Shown here: piece by piece, positions 7,157 through 14,534 of the stretch
How positions within the stretch are numbered: the first letter of the stretch is position 1
How the letters are laid out: each line of letters starts with the position of its first letter
Source: JAWRCU01 sp033542235
Lineage (GTDB): Bacteria; Pseudomonadota; Alphaproteobacteria; Rhizobiales; Rhizobiaceae
Length of the DNA stretch: 64,000 bases
Direction of reading: 5' to 3'
NCBI RefSeq assembly: GCF_033542235.1
Contig: NZ_JAWRCU010000003.1
Span: 496,001 to 560,000, forward strand
Notes under the pieces: generated by a model
The model's input: only the letters and a program-made list of their open reading frames with translations
Databases searched by the model: none
Told to the model about the DNA's origin: nothing
Translations under genes and position numbers: made by a program

Positions 7157-7774
7157 GCGCGAGAGTCCCGTTTCGGCACGAAATCGTTAACGACGGATTT
7201 CGCATTCCTGTGGACAAGGCCGGAGCAAACTGTGAACCGTCGGTGGACGAGCTGTGCACGGCACAAGATATAGCCGTGAACGAAAAGAGAAATCGCTGCC
7301 GTGAGTGATTCGTCGCTGATTCGTTCCGCCTTTGATCGAAGCGTTAACACAGGCCCGCGAAACCGGGGCCGCCTTATTCACAGATGATTAACTTTCGTCA
7401 ATGAAATCATAATTTTAGATGAAGGCGACCGGCGATGGCCGAGACCGCCGACGCAATGGTTAACGCCGGTGCGAAAAATCGCATCGACTCAACTGTTAGC
7501 CGATTCAGCATGTGGTGAGGTTTATCCACAGCCCAACTAGATATTGCGGTGAACAAAACCTGAATCCGAACGAGTCAGTGATTCGTCGCCGATTCGTTCC
7601 AGACTCGTTCCGGCGGTTAACGGGGCAACGTTTCTCGCGCGGCGTGTGAGGAATTCCGCTTGGGTTGATCGCCCAATTTCCTGTAAGTGTCGCGCCTTCG
7701 GAAGTCGCTTGCGTCGAACGCCAGCCGACCCCATCTGCGGATGATCAAGCCGAAAAGGCCATCGAAGCTTCTTC
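7157..7774. promoter_or_regulatory. Non-coding region dense in DnaA-box, GANTC and CtrA-like sites
   Basis: No gene is present. DnaA-box-like 9-mers are TTATCCACA (7522-7530, perfect), TTATTCACA (7374-7382) and the reverse complement TGTGGACAA (7209-7217, one mismatch). GANTC, the CcrM methylation site, occurs ten times (7163, 7307, 7318, 7486, 7502, 7562, 7572, 7580, 7591, 7602); about two would be expected by chance. The CtrA 8-mer TTAACCAT is present in reverse at 7456-7463. An AT-rich patch lies at 7383-7425. Two 83-bp direct repeats (7266-7348 and 7539-7621), about two-thirds identical, each carry AGTGATTCGTCG and end in GTTAAC. The region looks cell-cycle controlled; see findings. Confidence 0.6.
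7596..7610 (+). promoter_or_regulatory. Possible LexA (SOS) box upstream of the helicase gene
   Basis: GTTC-CAGACTC-GTTC is an exact match to the alphaproteobacterial LexA operator GTTC-N7-GTTC. It is 165 bp before the helicase start, which is far for a repressor site, and lies inside the second direct repeat of the region. One or two matches are expected by chance in 64 kb, so this is only a candidate. Confidence 0.35.
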
Positions 7775-10700
7775 ATGAATATTCAATCAAAAAGCGCCGA
7801 AGCCCTCGTCCTCTCGGGCCGCGACGTCACGGCAGTGCTCGGCCCCACCAACACCGGCAAGACCCACCTCGCCATCGAACGAATGGTGGCGCATGAGAGC
7901 GGGGTGATCGGGCTGCCGCTTCGGCTGCTCGCGCGCGAGGTCTATGGTCGCGTTTGCGAAAAAGTAGGCGCGTCGAAGGTGGCGCTGATCACCGGCGAGG
8001 AGAAGATCGTGCCGGCAGGTGCAAGGTACTCGGTCTGCACCGTCGAGGCGATGCCGCGCGAGACTGATGCCGCCTTCGTAGCAATCGACGAGGTGCAACT
8101 CGCTGCAGACCTTGAGCGGGGTCACATCTTCACCGACCGAATCCTGCATCTGCGCGGTGGTCAGGAGACGCTGCTGCTTGGCGCGGCGACCGTGCGGGGT
8201 ATCCTCGAGCGGCTGCTCAAGGGCATCTCGGTCGTCACGCGTCCACGCTTGTCGCATCTTGCCTATGCCGGCGAGAAGAAGCTCACCCGCCTGCCGCGCC
8301 GCAGCGCCATTGTCGCCTTCTCGGCTGACGAAGTTTACGGCATCGCCGAATTGATCCGCCGCCAGCGCGGCGGAGCGGCCGTCGTGCTCGGCGCGCTTTC
8401 GCCACGCACCCGCAACGCCCAGGTAGCGCTCTATCAGTCCGGCGATGTCGACTACCTCGTGGCGACCGACGCGATCGGCATGGGTCTCAACCTCGATGTG
8501 GACCATGTTGCCTTCGCCCAAAAGAGGAAATTCGACGGCTATCAGTTCCGGGATCTCTCGGCAGCCGAGCTCGGCCAGATCGCCGGCCGCGCGGGGCGGC
8601 ACGTGCGCGACGGCACTTTCGGGGTCACCGGTCAAGTCGATCCTTTCCCAGACGACCTTGTCGCCAAGATCGAAGGCCATGATTTCGAGCCGGTGAAGGT
8701 TCTGCAGTGGCGCACCGCCTCCTTCGACTTCTCCAGCCTCGAAGCCCTGCGCCGCTCGATCGAGATGCCCTCCCCGATCGACGGGCTCACCAGGGCACTT
8801 CCCGCTGTGGACCAGCAGGCGCTCGAACGGCTCGCTCACGATCCCGAGATCAGCGATCTCGCCACCTCACGCGAGCGGGTAGCGCTTCTGTGGGAAGCCT
8901 GCGCGCTGCCGGACTACCGCAAGATAGCGCCGGCGCAGCATGCCGACCTCATCGCATCGATCTATACTGACCTTGTTCGGCTCGGCCATGTCGACGAAAG
9001 TTACATGGCCGAACAGGTAAGGCGCGCCGATTCCACCGATGGCGATATCGATACGCTGTCGCACCGGATTGCGCAGATCCGTACGTGGACTTTCGTCTCG
9101 AACCGGCCCGGCTGGCTTGCCGATCCGGCACACTGGCAAGAAAAAACGCGTGAGATCGAGGACAGGTTGTCGGATGCGCTGCACGAGCGGTTGACGAAAC
9201 GGTTCGTAGATCGCAGGACTTCCGTGCTCATGCGGCACCTTAGAGAGAATACGATGTCAGAAGCCGAAATCAGTCCCGCCGGCGCAGTGCTGGTCGAAGG
9301 GCATCACGTCGGCGAATTGCAGGGCTTTCGCTTCACGGCCGACCAGTCGGCTGGCGGTGAGGACGCCAAGGCGGTCAAAGCCGCCGCGCAAAAAGCGCTG
9401 GCGGCCGAGTTCGAGGCGCGTGCGGAGCGGTTCGCGGCTAGCGCAAACGGCGATATCGCGCTCGGCTCGGATGGAGTCCTGCGCTGGATCGGTGCGCCGA
9501 TAGGCACGGTGGTTTCCAGCGACGACGTGCTGAAACCGCGCGTGGTGCTGCTCGCCGACGAACAGCTCACCGGTCCTGCGCGCGACAAGGTCGCAGCGCG
9601 GGCCGACCGCTATGTCGAATACCAGATCAATTCGCTGCTCAAGCCTCTGGTTGATCTGAAAAGCGCAGAAACGCTTTCCGGGATCGGCCGGGGGATTGCC
9701 TTCCAGCTGGTCGAGAATTTCGGCACGCTGAACCGCCGCGATATCGCCGACCAGGTCAGGTCGCTCGACCAGGAAGGGCGCGCCGCGCTCAGGCGCCTCG
9801 GCGTGCGGTTCGGCGCCTATCATATATTCATTCCCGCGCTGCTGAAGCCGGCGCCTGCCGGGCTCATCACGCTGCTCTGGGCGCTAAGCAACGACGGCAA
9901 GGACAAGCCTGGATTTGGAGACGTGGTCAACCTGCTGGCCGCCGGTCGCACCTCTGTCGTCGTCGACACAACCTTCGACCGCACATTTTATAAGCTCGCC
10001 GGCTTCCGTGTGCTTGGCCGGCGCGCCGTGCGCGTCGACATATTGGAGCGCCTTGCGGATCTGATTCGGCCGACGCTCGCCTGGAGGCCCGGACAGGGCC
10101 AGCGTCCCGACGGCGCCTTCGACGGCAGCAGTTTCACGGTCACGCCACCAATGATGTCAATCCTTGGCGCGACCGCCGACGATATGGAAGAGGTCTTGAA
10201 GGGGCTCGGCTATCGCGCCGACGCAAAGCCTGCTGCCGAGGTGAAAGCGAAGCTGGCCGCCCTCGACGAGGCGGCGCGCGCTGCCGCCGAGGCTGCAAGG
10301 GCCGCGGCGGAAGCCGCCGCCAAGGCGGAAACCGAGGCGGCCGCCCGGGCGGAGGCGGAACAGGCGGCCGCGCTGCAAGCCGAGGCGGCCGAGGGCGAAG
10401 ATGCTGCGCTGGCCGGCGAAGGGGAACATATCCCGGCGCCACAAACCGGACCGATCACCGAGGAAATGGTGCAGCACGACACGGAGCCTTTCGACAGACC
10501 GGAGCTGGCCGAGCCGCCGCATCATGATCATGCCGGCGAAGCGCTCACGGTACCGGAAAGCTTCATCAGCCACGCTCATCCTGAAGAGGCTGCAGAGCTG
10601 CAGGCCGAGGCAGCCGAGGGTGAGGATGCCGCGCTCGAGGGAGCAGACGGTTTCGCGGCCCCCTCGCGGGAAGATCGCGTGCCGGCGCAAGGGATCGGGG

Positions 10701-11287
10701 CCGCAGGCCCTGATCTAGCCGCTCCATCTCCTGCCGCTTCGGTGGATCAGCATGTGCTGGAGGCCGATGCGGGCGAGGTTGTCTCCGCAGAGAACAGCAG
10801 CGCCGCTGCAGTACCCGCCGAACCGGTCGAAGAGCCCAAGCCGATCCTGATCTGGCGGCCCGGCCGTTTCGAGCGGCCCTCCCATCGCCAGGAAAAGCGC
10901 GGCCGCGGTCATGGCCGCTCGGCCGAGATGCGCGGCCGCGATACGAGCCGTCATGGCGAAGCGCCATCTGCCGATGGCGCCCGTCAAACGCAGCCGGGCC
11001 GGCGAGACGGACGCCCGCAACGTGAACGGGACGATGGCGGCAAGGAACGCTTCGATCGCAAGTTCGGCAAGGAGGGCCGGCGCACCGGCGACCGCCGCGA
11101 AGGCGAGCGCCGGGATGACGAGCGCAGGGGCAAGGAAGGGTTTGCTGGGCGCAACAAGAATACTCGCAATGCCGGCGAGCGCGGCAAGACGTGGTCGACC
11201 GACAAGCGCGAGGAACGTAGCCCGCGCTTTGATCCCGATTCACCTTTCGCCAAACTCGCCGCTTTGCGCGACCAGCTCAAGAAATAG
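7775..11287 (+). CDS. SUV3-like DExH-box helicase with long Ala-rich and basic tail
   Basis: The 1170-aa protein starts with a helicase core related to mitochondrial SUV3. It has Walker A GPTNTGKTH (23-31), a DEVQ Walker B box (105-108) and motif VI QIAGRAGR (268-275). A helical C-terminal region runs to about residue 820. After that come a coiled-coil-like Ala/Glu segment (about 825-875), an acidic linker in which LQAEAAEGEDAAL occurs twice, and a basic tail of about 130 residues rich in Arg, Gly, Asp and Lys (roughly 1020-1150). Such tails commonly bind RNA. Family members act in RNA turnover; the bacterial substrate is not established. The S4 RNA-binding gene follows 15 bp later, suggesting a shared transcript. 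Confidence 0.9.
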   Translation: MNIQSKSAEALVLSGRDVTAVLGPTNTGKTHLAIERMVAHESGVIGLPLRLLAREVYGRVCEKVGASKVALITGEEKIVPAGARYSVCTVEAMPRETDAAFVAIDEVQLAADLERGHIFTDRILHLRGGQETLLLGAATVRGILERLLKGISVVTRPRLSHLAYAGEKKLTRLPRRSAIVAFSADEVYGIAELIRRQRGGAAVVLGALSPRTRNAQVALYQSGDVDYLVATDAIGMGLNLDVDHVAFAQKRKFDGYQFRDLSAAELGQIAGRAGRHVRDGTFGVTGQVDPFPDDLVAKIEGHDFEPVKVLQWRTASFDFSSLEALRRSIEMPSPIDGLTRALPAVDQQALERLAHDPEISDLATSRERVALLWEACALPDYRKIAPAQHADLIASIYTDLVRLGHVDESYMAEQVRRADSTDGDIDTLSHRIAQIRTWTFVSNRPGWLADPAHWQEKTREIEDRLSDALHERLTKRFVDRRTSVLMRHLRENTMSEAEISPAGAVLVEGHHVGELQGFRFTADQSAGGEDAKAVKAAAQKALAAEFEARAERFAASANGDIALGSDGVLRWIGAPIGTVVSSDDVLKPRVVLLADEQLTGPARDKVAARADRYVEYQINSLLKPLVDLKSAETLSGIGRGIAFQLVENFGTLNRRDIADQVRSLDQEGRAALRRLGVRFGAYHIFIPALLKPAPAGLITLLWALSNDGKDKPGFGDVVNLLAAGRTSVVVDTTFDRTFYKLAGFRVLGRRAVRVDILERLADLIRPTLAWRPGQGQRPDGAFDGSSFTVTPPMMSILGATADDMEEVLKGLGYRADAKPAAEVKAKLAALDEAARAAAEAARAAAEAAAKAETEAAARAEAEQAAALQAEAAEGEDAALAGEGEHIPAPQTGPITEEMVQHDTEPFDRPELAEPPHHDHAGEALTVPESFISHAHPEEAAELQAEAAEGEDAALEGADGFAAPSREDRVPAQGIGAAGPDLAAPSPAASVDQHVLEADAGEVVSAENSSAAAVPAEPVEEPKPILIWRPGRFERPSHRQEKRGRGHGRSAEMRGRDTSRHGEAPSADGARQTQPGRRDGRPQRERDDGGKERFDRKFGKEGRRTGDRREGERRDDERRGKEGFAGRNKNTRNAGERGKTWSTDKREERSPRFDPDSPFAKLAALRDQLKK

Positions 11288-11302
11288 GTGGCTCCTGGCC
11301 AG

Positions 11303-11686
11303 ATGAGTGGCGAAGAACGCCAGCGCATCGACAAATGGCTGTTTTTTGCACGCGTCGTCAAATCGCGCTCTCTGGCGGCGAAGCTGGTTCAGGCGGGGCG
11401 CGTACGCGTCAATCGCGACAAGGTCGAGCAGGCCGCACACGGCGTGAAGCCGGGCGACGTGCTGACCATCACGCTCGACCGGCGCGTCCTGGTCTATCGC
11501 GTCACCGCCTGCGGAACTCGCCGCGGTCCGGCCGAGGAGGCGCGCCGGCTGTATGAGGATGTCAGCCCGCCGGCCGCCGATCGATCAGCCCCTCCGGATG
11601 CCACCCCGCCGCTGCGCGAAAGCGGTTCCGGCAGGCCGACGAAGAAGGAACGGCGCCAGACGGACAGGCTCCTTCCCGACGATTGA
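11303..11686 (+). CDS. S4-domain RNA-binding protein, Hsp15-like
   Basis: The 127-aa protein has an S4 RNA-binding domain at the N-terminus (QRIDKWLFFARVVKSRSLAA, then GRVRVNRDKV and VKPGDVLTI) and a basic, disordered tail ending in KKERRQTDR. E. coli Hsp15 binds 50S subunits that carry stalled nascent chains, and the same role is plausible here. The ATG at 11303 is preferred over a GTG at 11288. It lies 15 bp after the helicase gene, so the two RNA-binding proteins are likely co-transcribed. Confidence 0.88.
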   Translation: MSGEERQRIDKWLFFARVVKSRSLAAKLVQAGRVRVNRDKVEQAAHGVKPGDVLTITLDRRVLVYRVTACGTRRGPAEEARRLYEDVSPPAADRSAPPDATPPLRESGSGRPTKKERRQTDRLLPDD

Positions 11687-11711
11687 TGGCGGGCAAGGCC
11701 GATCGGCCTGC

Positions 11712-11794
11712 GGCATGATCCCGGAAGTTGCAGATCCGATCATGCCCACAAAAGCTGGAGCGCGATAAATGGCTCTGTTCCATTCATCGCGCTC
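11712..11794. repeat. Two palindromic intergenic repeats upstream of fdxA
   Basis: GGCATGATC and GATCATGCC (within 11712-11747) form one dyad. GAGCGCGATAAATGG and CCATTCATCGCGCTC (11758-11794) form a 15-bp stem with one mismatch and a 7-nt loop. The GCATGATC ... GATCATGC layout resembles a palindromic repeat widely scattered in rhizobial intergenic DNA. The second hairpin may also terminate transcription from the S4 gene. Confidence 0.6.
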
Positions 11795-11940
11795 TGGTCG
11801 ATTTCTTAGGTGATCATGTCGCGGCAAAGACGTTCTTCCATTGGCTGATAGGGCAGGATCACTGCCCTTGCCATCAACCGGCAAAGTCGCTACCTCACGC
11901 GCGACCGAGACCGGATACGGACTGCCTGGGAGCATTCCCC

Positions 11941-12279
11941 ATGACCTACGTCGTCACCGACAACTGCATCAAGTGCAAGTACATGGACTGCGTAGAGGTT
12001 TGCCCGGTCGACTGTTTCTACGAAGGCGAGAACATGCTCGTCATCCATCCGGACGAATGCATTGATTGTGGCGTGTGTGAGCCCGAGTGCCCGGCCGATG
12101 CGATCAAGCCGGACACCGAGCCCGGACTTGAGAAGTGGCTGCAGATCAATTCCGAATACGCCGAGAAATGGCCGAACATCGCATCGAAGAAGGAGCCGCC
12201 GGCCGACGCCAAGGAATATGACGGCGTGGAAGGTAAATTCGAGAAATTCTTCTCCGAGAAGCCTGGAGAAGGCGACTGA
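11941..12279 (+). CDS. fdxA: Seven-iron ferredoxin FdxA
   Basis: The 112-aa protein resembles Azotobacter ferredoxin I. Cys9, Cys17 and Cys50 can hold a [3Fe-4S] cluster, and Cys21, Cys40, Cys43 and Cys46 a [4Fe-4S] cluster (CxxCxxxxCxxxCP, then CxxCxxCxxxCP). The C-terminal 55 residues are the typical extension with LEKWLQINSEYAEKWP. It is a low-potential electron carrier in the cytoplasm; the partner is unknown. The start is set by the conserved MTYVVTDNC. It stands alone, between a 254-bp and a 367-bp intergenic region. Confidence 0.97.
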   Translation: MTYVVTDNCIKCKYMDCVEVCPVDCFYEGENMLVIHPDECIDCGVCEPECPADAIKPDTEPGLEKWLQINSEYAEKWPNIASKKEPPADAKEYDGVEGKFEKFFSEKPGEGD

Positions 12280-12646
12280 CACACGACCGCTGGTAGAACA
12301 GCTACCACCTGAATTTGCTACTCGCGTTAAGCGTCGGTCGCGCCGCGAGACGTGCTGCTTTCGTTTCCACAAGCAAATTGTTGATTCTTCCACCTTTTTG
12401 TGGTAGAAGTCTGAAACCTGCCAGTGGCACAGCATCGATTCAGGGCGCGGAAGCGTTATTCATTGCAAAGCGAAGTTCTCGTTCGGGACCAGGGCAACCT
12501 GAGCCGGTTGCGTCTTTTTTGTAGCTGGCCGGCTCAAGATTCTCCGAGGCTCTTCGCGTGCCTTGCGGCATTGATCGGGGCCGTCTGACGGCCCATTAGT
12601 TCCGTCGGCTGGGAGTGCCGGCGGCTGAACAGGAGTACAGGGCGTA
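12280..12646. other. 367-bp intergenic region before carD with several hairpins
   Basis: No gene is visible. It holds TGGTAG/CTACCA (12290-12306), GAGCCGG/CCGGCTC (12501-12535) flanking a T6 run, and GGGCCGT-CTG-ACGGCCC (12578-12594). A ribosome binding site, AGGAGTACAGGGCGT, precedes carD. The first hairpin lies close behind the fdxA stop and could be its terminator. The later ones would lie in a carD leader transcript. Confidence 0.4.
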
Positions 12647-13219
12647 ATGGCAATTCAGCAGAAAAAGTCGGCGCAGCGTCATGGCTTTAAGACCGGCGAG
12701 TTCATCGTTTATCCGGCGCATGGCGTCGGCCAGATCGTGGCCATCGACGAGCAGGTAGTGGCGGGCCATTCGCTCGAGTTGTTCGTCATCGATTTCCAGA
12801 AGGACAAGATGCGGCTCAAGGTGCCGGTGGCAAAGGCGACCTCGATCGGCATGCGCAAGCTGTCCGAGACCGATTATGTCGACCGTGCGTTGAAAGTCGT
12901 GCAGGGCCGCGCACGCGTCAAGCGCACCATGTGGTCGCGCCGCGCGCAGGAATATGATGCCAAGATCAACTCCGGTGACCTGATCTCGATCTCGGAAGTC
13001 GTACGTGATCTCTATCGCGCCGACAACCAGCCCGAGCAGTCCTACTCCGAGCGCCAGCTCTACGAGGCTGCCCTCGACCGCATGGCGCGCGAAATCGCTG
13101 CCGTGAACAAGATGTCGGAGACCGAGGCGGTTCGCCTGATCGAGGTCAATCTCAACAAGGGCCCGCGTCGTGGCGCCAAGGCCGACAACGAAGAGACGGA
13201 GCAGGAAGAGGCGGCGTAA
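12647..13219 (+). CDS. carD: CarD/CdnL family RNA polymerase-binding regulator
   Basis: The 190-aa protein has an N-terminal RNA polymerase-interacting Tudor-like domain (FKTGEFIVYPAHGVGQIVAI, about 14-33, then KDKMRLKVPVAKA). A helical C-terminal DNA-binding domain follows, with MWSRRAQEYDAKINSGDL and SYSERQLYEAALDRMAREI, and an acidic tail. CarD binds the beta subunit and stabilises open complexes, particularly at rRNA promoters; in Alphaproteobacteria it is usually needed for normal growth. The gene has its own ribosome binding site and an intrinsic terminator. Confidence 0.95.
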   Translation: MAIQQKKSAQRHGFKTGEFIVYPAHGVGQIVAIDEQVVAGHSLELFVIDFQKDKMRLKVPVAKATSIGMRKLSETDYVDRALKVVQGRARVKRTMWSRRAQEYDAKINSGDLISISEVVRDLYRADNQPEQSYSERQLYEAALDRMAREIAAVNKMSETEAVRLIEVNLNKGPRRGAKADNEETEQEEAA

Positions 13220-13249
13220 GCAAGGGCCTCTCTTCGGCACTACGCGTTC

Positions 13250-13282
13250 GAGACCCGGCCACCGCGCCGGGTCTCTGCTTTT
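13250..13282 (+). terminator. Intrinsic terminator after carD
   Basis: AGACCCGGC and GCCGGGTCT form a perfect 9-bp stem (13251-13259 with 13266-13274), followed by CTGCTTTT. It begins 31 bp after the carD stop. Confidence 0.9.
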
Positions 13283-13354
13283 AGGGCCCAGGAATCGGAC
13301 TCCTCCAAGGGCTTCAAAATAGCGGCACTAATCCGAAAGTCCTATCCGGAGCTT

Positions 13355-13380
13355 GGAACGATTTCCCTCCGCAAGCGTTC
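13355..13380 (+). promoter_or_regulatory. EcfG (general stress sigma) promoter for rpoH2
   Basis: GGAAC (13355-13359), a 16-bp spacer and CGTTC (13376-13380) match the EcfG/RpoE2 promoter consensus GGAAC-N16/17-CGTT. It lies in the only intergenic region upstream of the sigma-32 paralogue, about 105 bp before its ATG. In Sinorhizobium meliloti rpoH2 is reported to depend on RpoE2, which agrees. Confidence 0.75.
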
Positions 13381-13484
13381 GGGATTCAGCAGGGTTGCGT
13401 TCCGGCGTCGGACCCAGGTCCAGCCGAAGGATGTGACTTGCGATAGCCTTAGTTATTCTCATCTCGCAAAATCGGGGGTTCTCG

Positions 13485-14345
13485 ATGAGGGACGACCTGG
13501 CCAAGCGAAGCTTGATCCGCGCTGCTTTGGCAGCGCCTTACCTGGACAGGGAGGAGGAACGGGACCTTGCCGTGCGATGGAAGGAAGACGGCGACCAGCA
13601 GGCGCTGAACCGTATTGCCACAGCCCATATGAGGCTGGTGATCTCCATGGCGGCCAAGTTCCGTCATTTCGGCTTGCCGATCGGTGATTTGATCCAGGAG
13701 GGCCATGTCGGCCTGCTCGAGGCGGCCGCACGGTTCGAGCCGGAGCGAGAGGTCCGCTTCTCAACCTATGCCACATGGTGGATCAGGGCCTCGATCCAGG
13801 ATTATATCCTGCGCAACTGGTCGATTGTGCGCGGTGGCACCAGCTCGGCCCAGAAAGCCCTGTTCTTCAACCTGCGCCGTCTGCGGGCACGGCTTGCGCG
13901 GGGGCCGGAAACGCGTTCTTCGACATCGTTGTACGAGGAGATATCGACCACCCTCGGCGTCCCCATCGCTGATGTGGCGATGATGGATTCCCGCCTGTCC
14001 GCGCCGGACACATCGCTCAACGCTCCGCTGGTCGACGACACCGCTGCGGACCGCATGGATTTCCTTGTCTCCGACGAGCCTCGTCCGGACGAGATCGCCG
14101 AAGAGACGATCGATGTGGAGCGCCGCTCGATATGGCTCAACGATGCGCTCGGCGTGCTCAACCCGCGCGAGCTTCAGATCATTCGCGAGCGCCGGCTCAA
14201 GGACGAAGGCGCCACGCTGGAATCGCTCGGCGAGACAATGGGCATCTCCAAGGAGCGCGTGCGCCAGATCGAAAGCCGGGCCATGGAGAAGCTGAAATCG
14301 GCCCTGGTGAAGGCCAACCCTGCCTTCGTCTCGCAATCGGCCTGA
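13485..14345 (+). CDS. rpoH2: RNA polymerase sigma-32 family factor, RpoH2 type
   Basis: This 286-aa sigma factor of the heat-shock group has region 2 with FSTYATWWIRASIQDYILRN (about residues 86-105), which melts the -10 element. An RpoH box, QKALFFNLRRLR (about 121-132), separates sigma-32 from housekeeping sigma. Region 4 has a helix-turn-helix, GETMGISKERVRQIESRAME, near the C-terminus for the -35 element. Rhizobia carry two or more rpoH genes, and this one is called RpoH2 because of the gene order next to carD and its EcfG promoter. The ATG has GGGGG about 9 nt upstream. It converges with an M48 protease gene. Confidence 0.93.
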   Translation: MRDDLAKRSLIRAALAAPYLDREEERDLAVRWKEDGDQQALNRIATAHMRLVISMAAKFRHFGLPIGDLIQEGHVGLLEAAARFEPEREVRFSTYATWWIRASIQDYILRNWSIVRGGTSSAQKALFFNLRRLRARLARGPETRSSTSLYEEISTTLGVPIADVAMMDSRLSAPDTSLNAPLVDDTAADRMDFLVSDEPRPDEIAEETIDVERRSIWLNDALGVLNPRELQIIRERRLKDEGATLESLGETMGISKERVRQIESRAMEKLKSALVKANPAFVSQSA

Positions 14346-14507
14346 CCAAGCCGTGCGGCAATTCGATTGACGCAGCCGCAGATTCGTTGGCGGACTGGCG
14401 CGGCCTGACACTTTGACCGTCGGCGCCGCCCCATCTGCCTGCCGGCATCTTCTCCCGCAAGCAAACCTACATCACATCGCCAGGCATCAACCGCAGTCAG
14501 GCTGAGA

Positions 14508-14532
14508 GGGCGCAATCGGTTGCTTGGCGCCC
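14508..14532. terminator. Weak hairpin at the rpoH2 / M48 protease junction
   Basis: GGGCGC and GCGCCC form a 6-bp stem with a 13-nt loop just beyond the 3' end of the minus-strand protease gene. There is no clear T-run, so termination is only a guess. The rest of 14346-14534 shows nothing. Confidence 0.25.
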
Positions 14533-14534
14533 GC

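Noticed and set aside
7157..7774. Calling this region the chromosomal oriC outright
   Set aside because: Only one perfect DnaA box is present, and the typical rhizobial neighbours (hemE, parAB, gidA/B) are missing. It is reported only as origin-like.
10260..10420. Ala/Glu-rich repeats in the helicase as a DNA-level repeat or CRISPR-like array
   Set aside because: The repetition is at protein level with varying codons. There are no equal spacers, and it is inside an intact reading frame.
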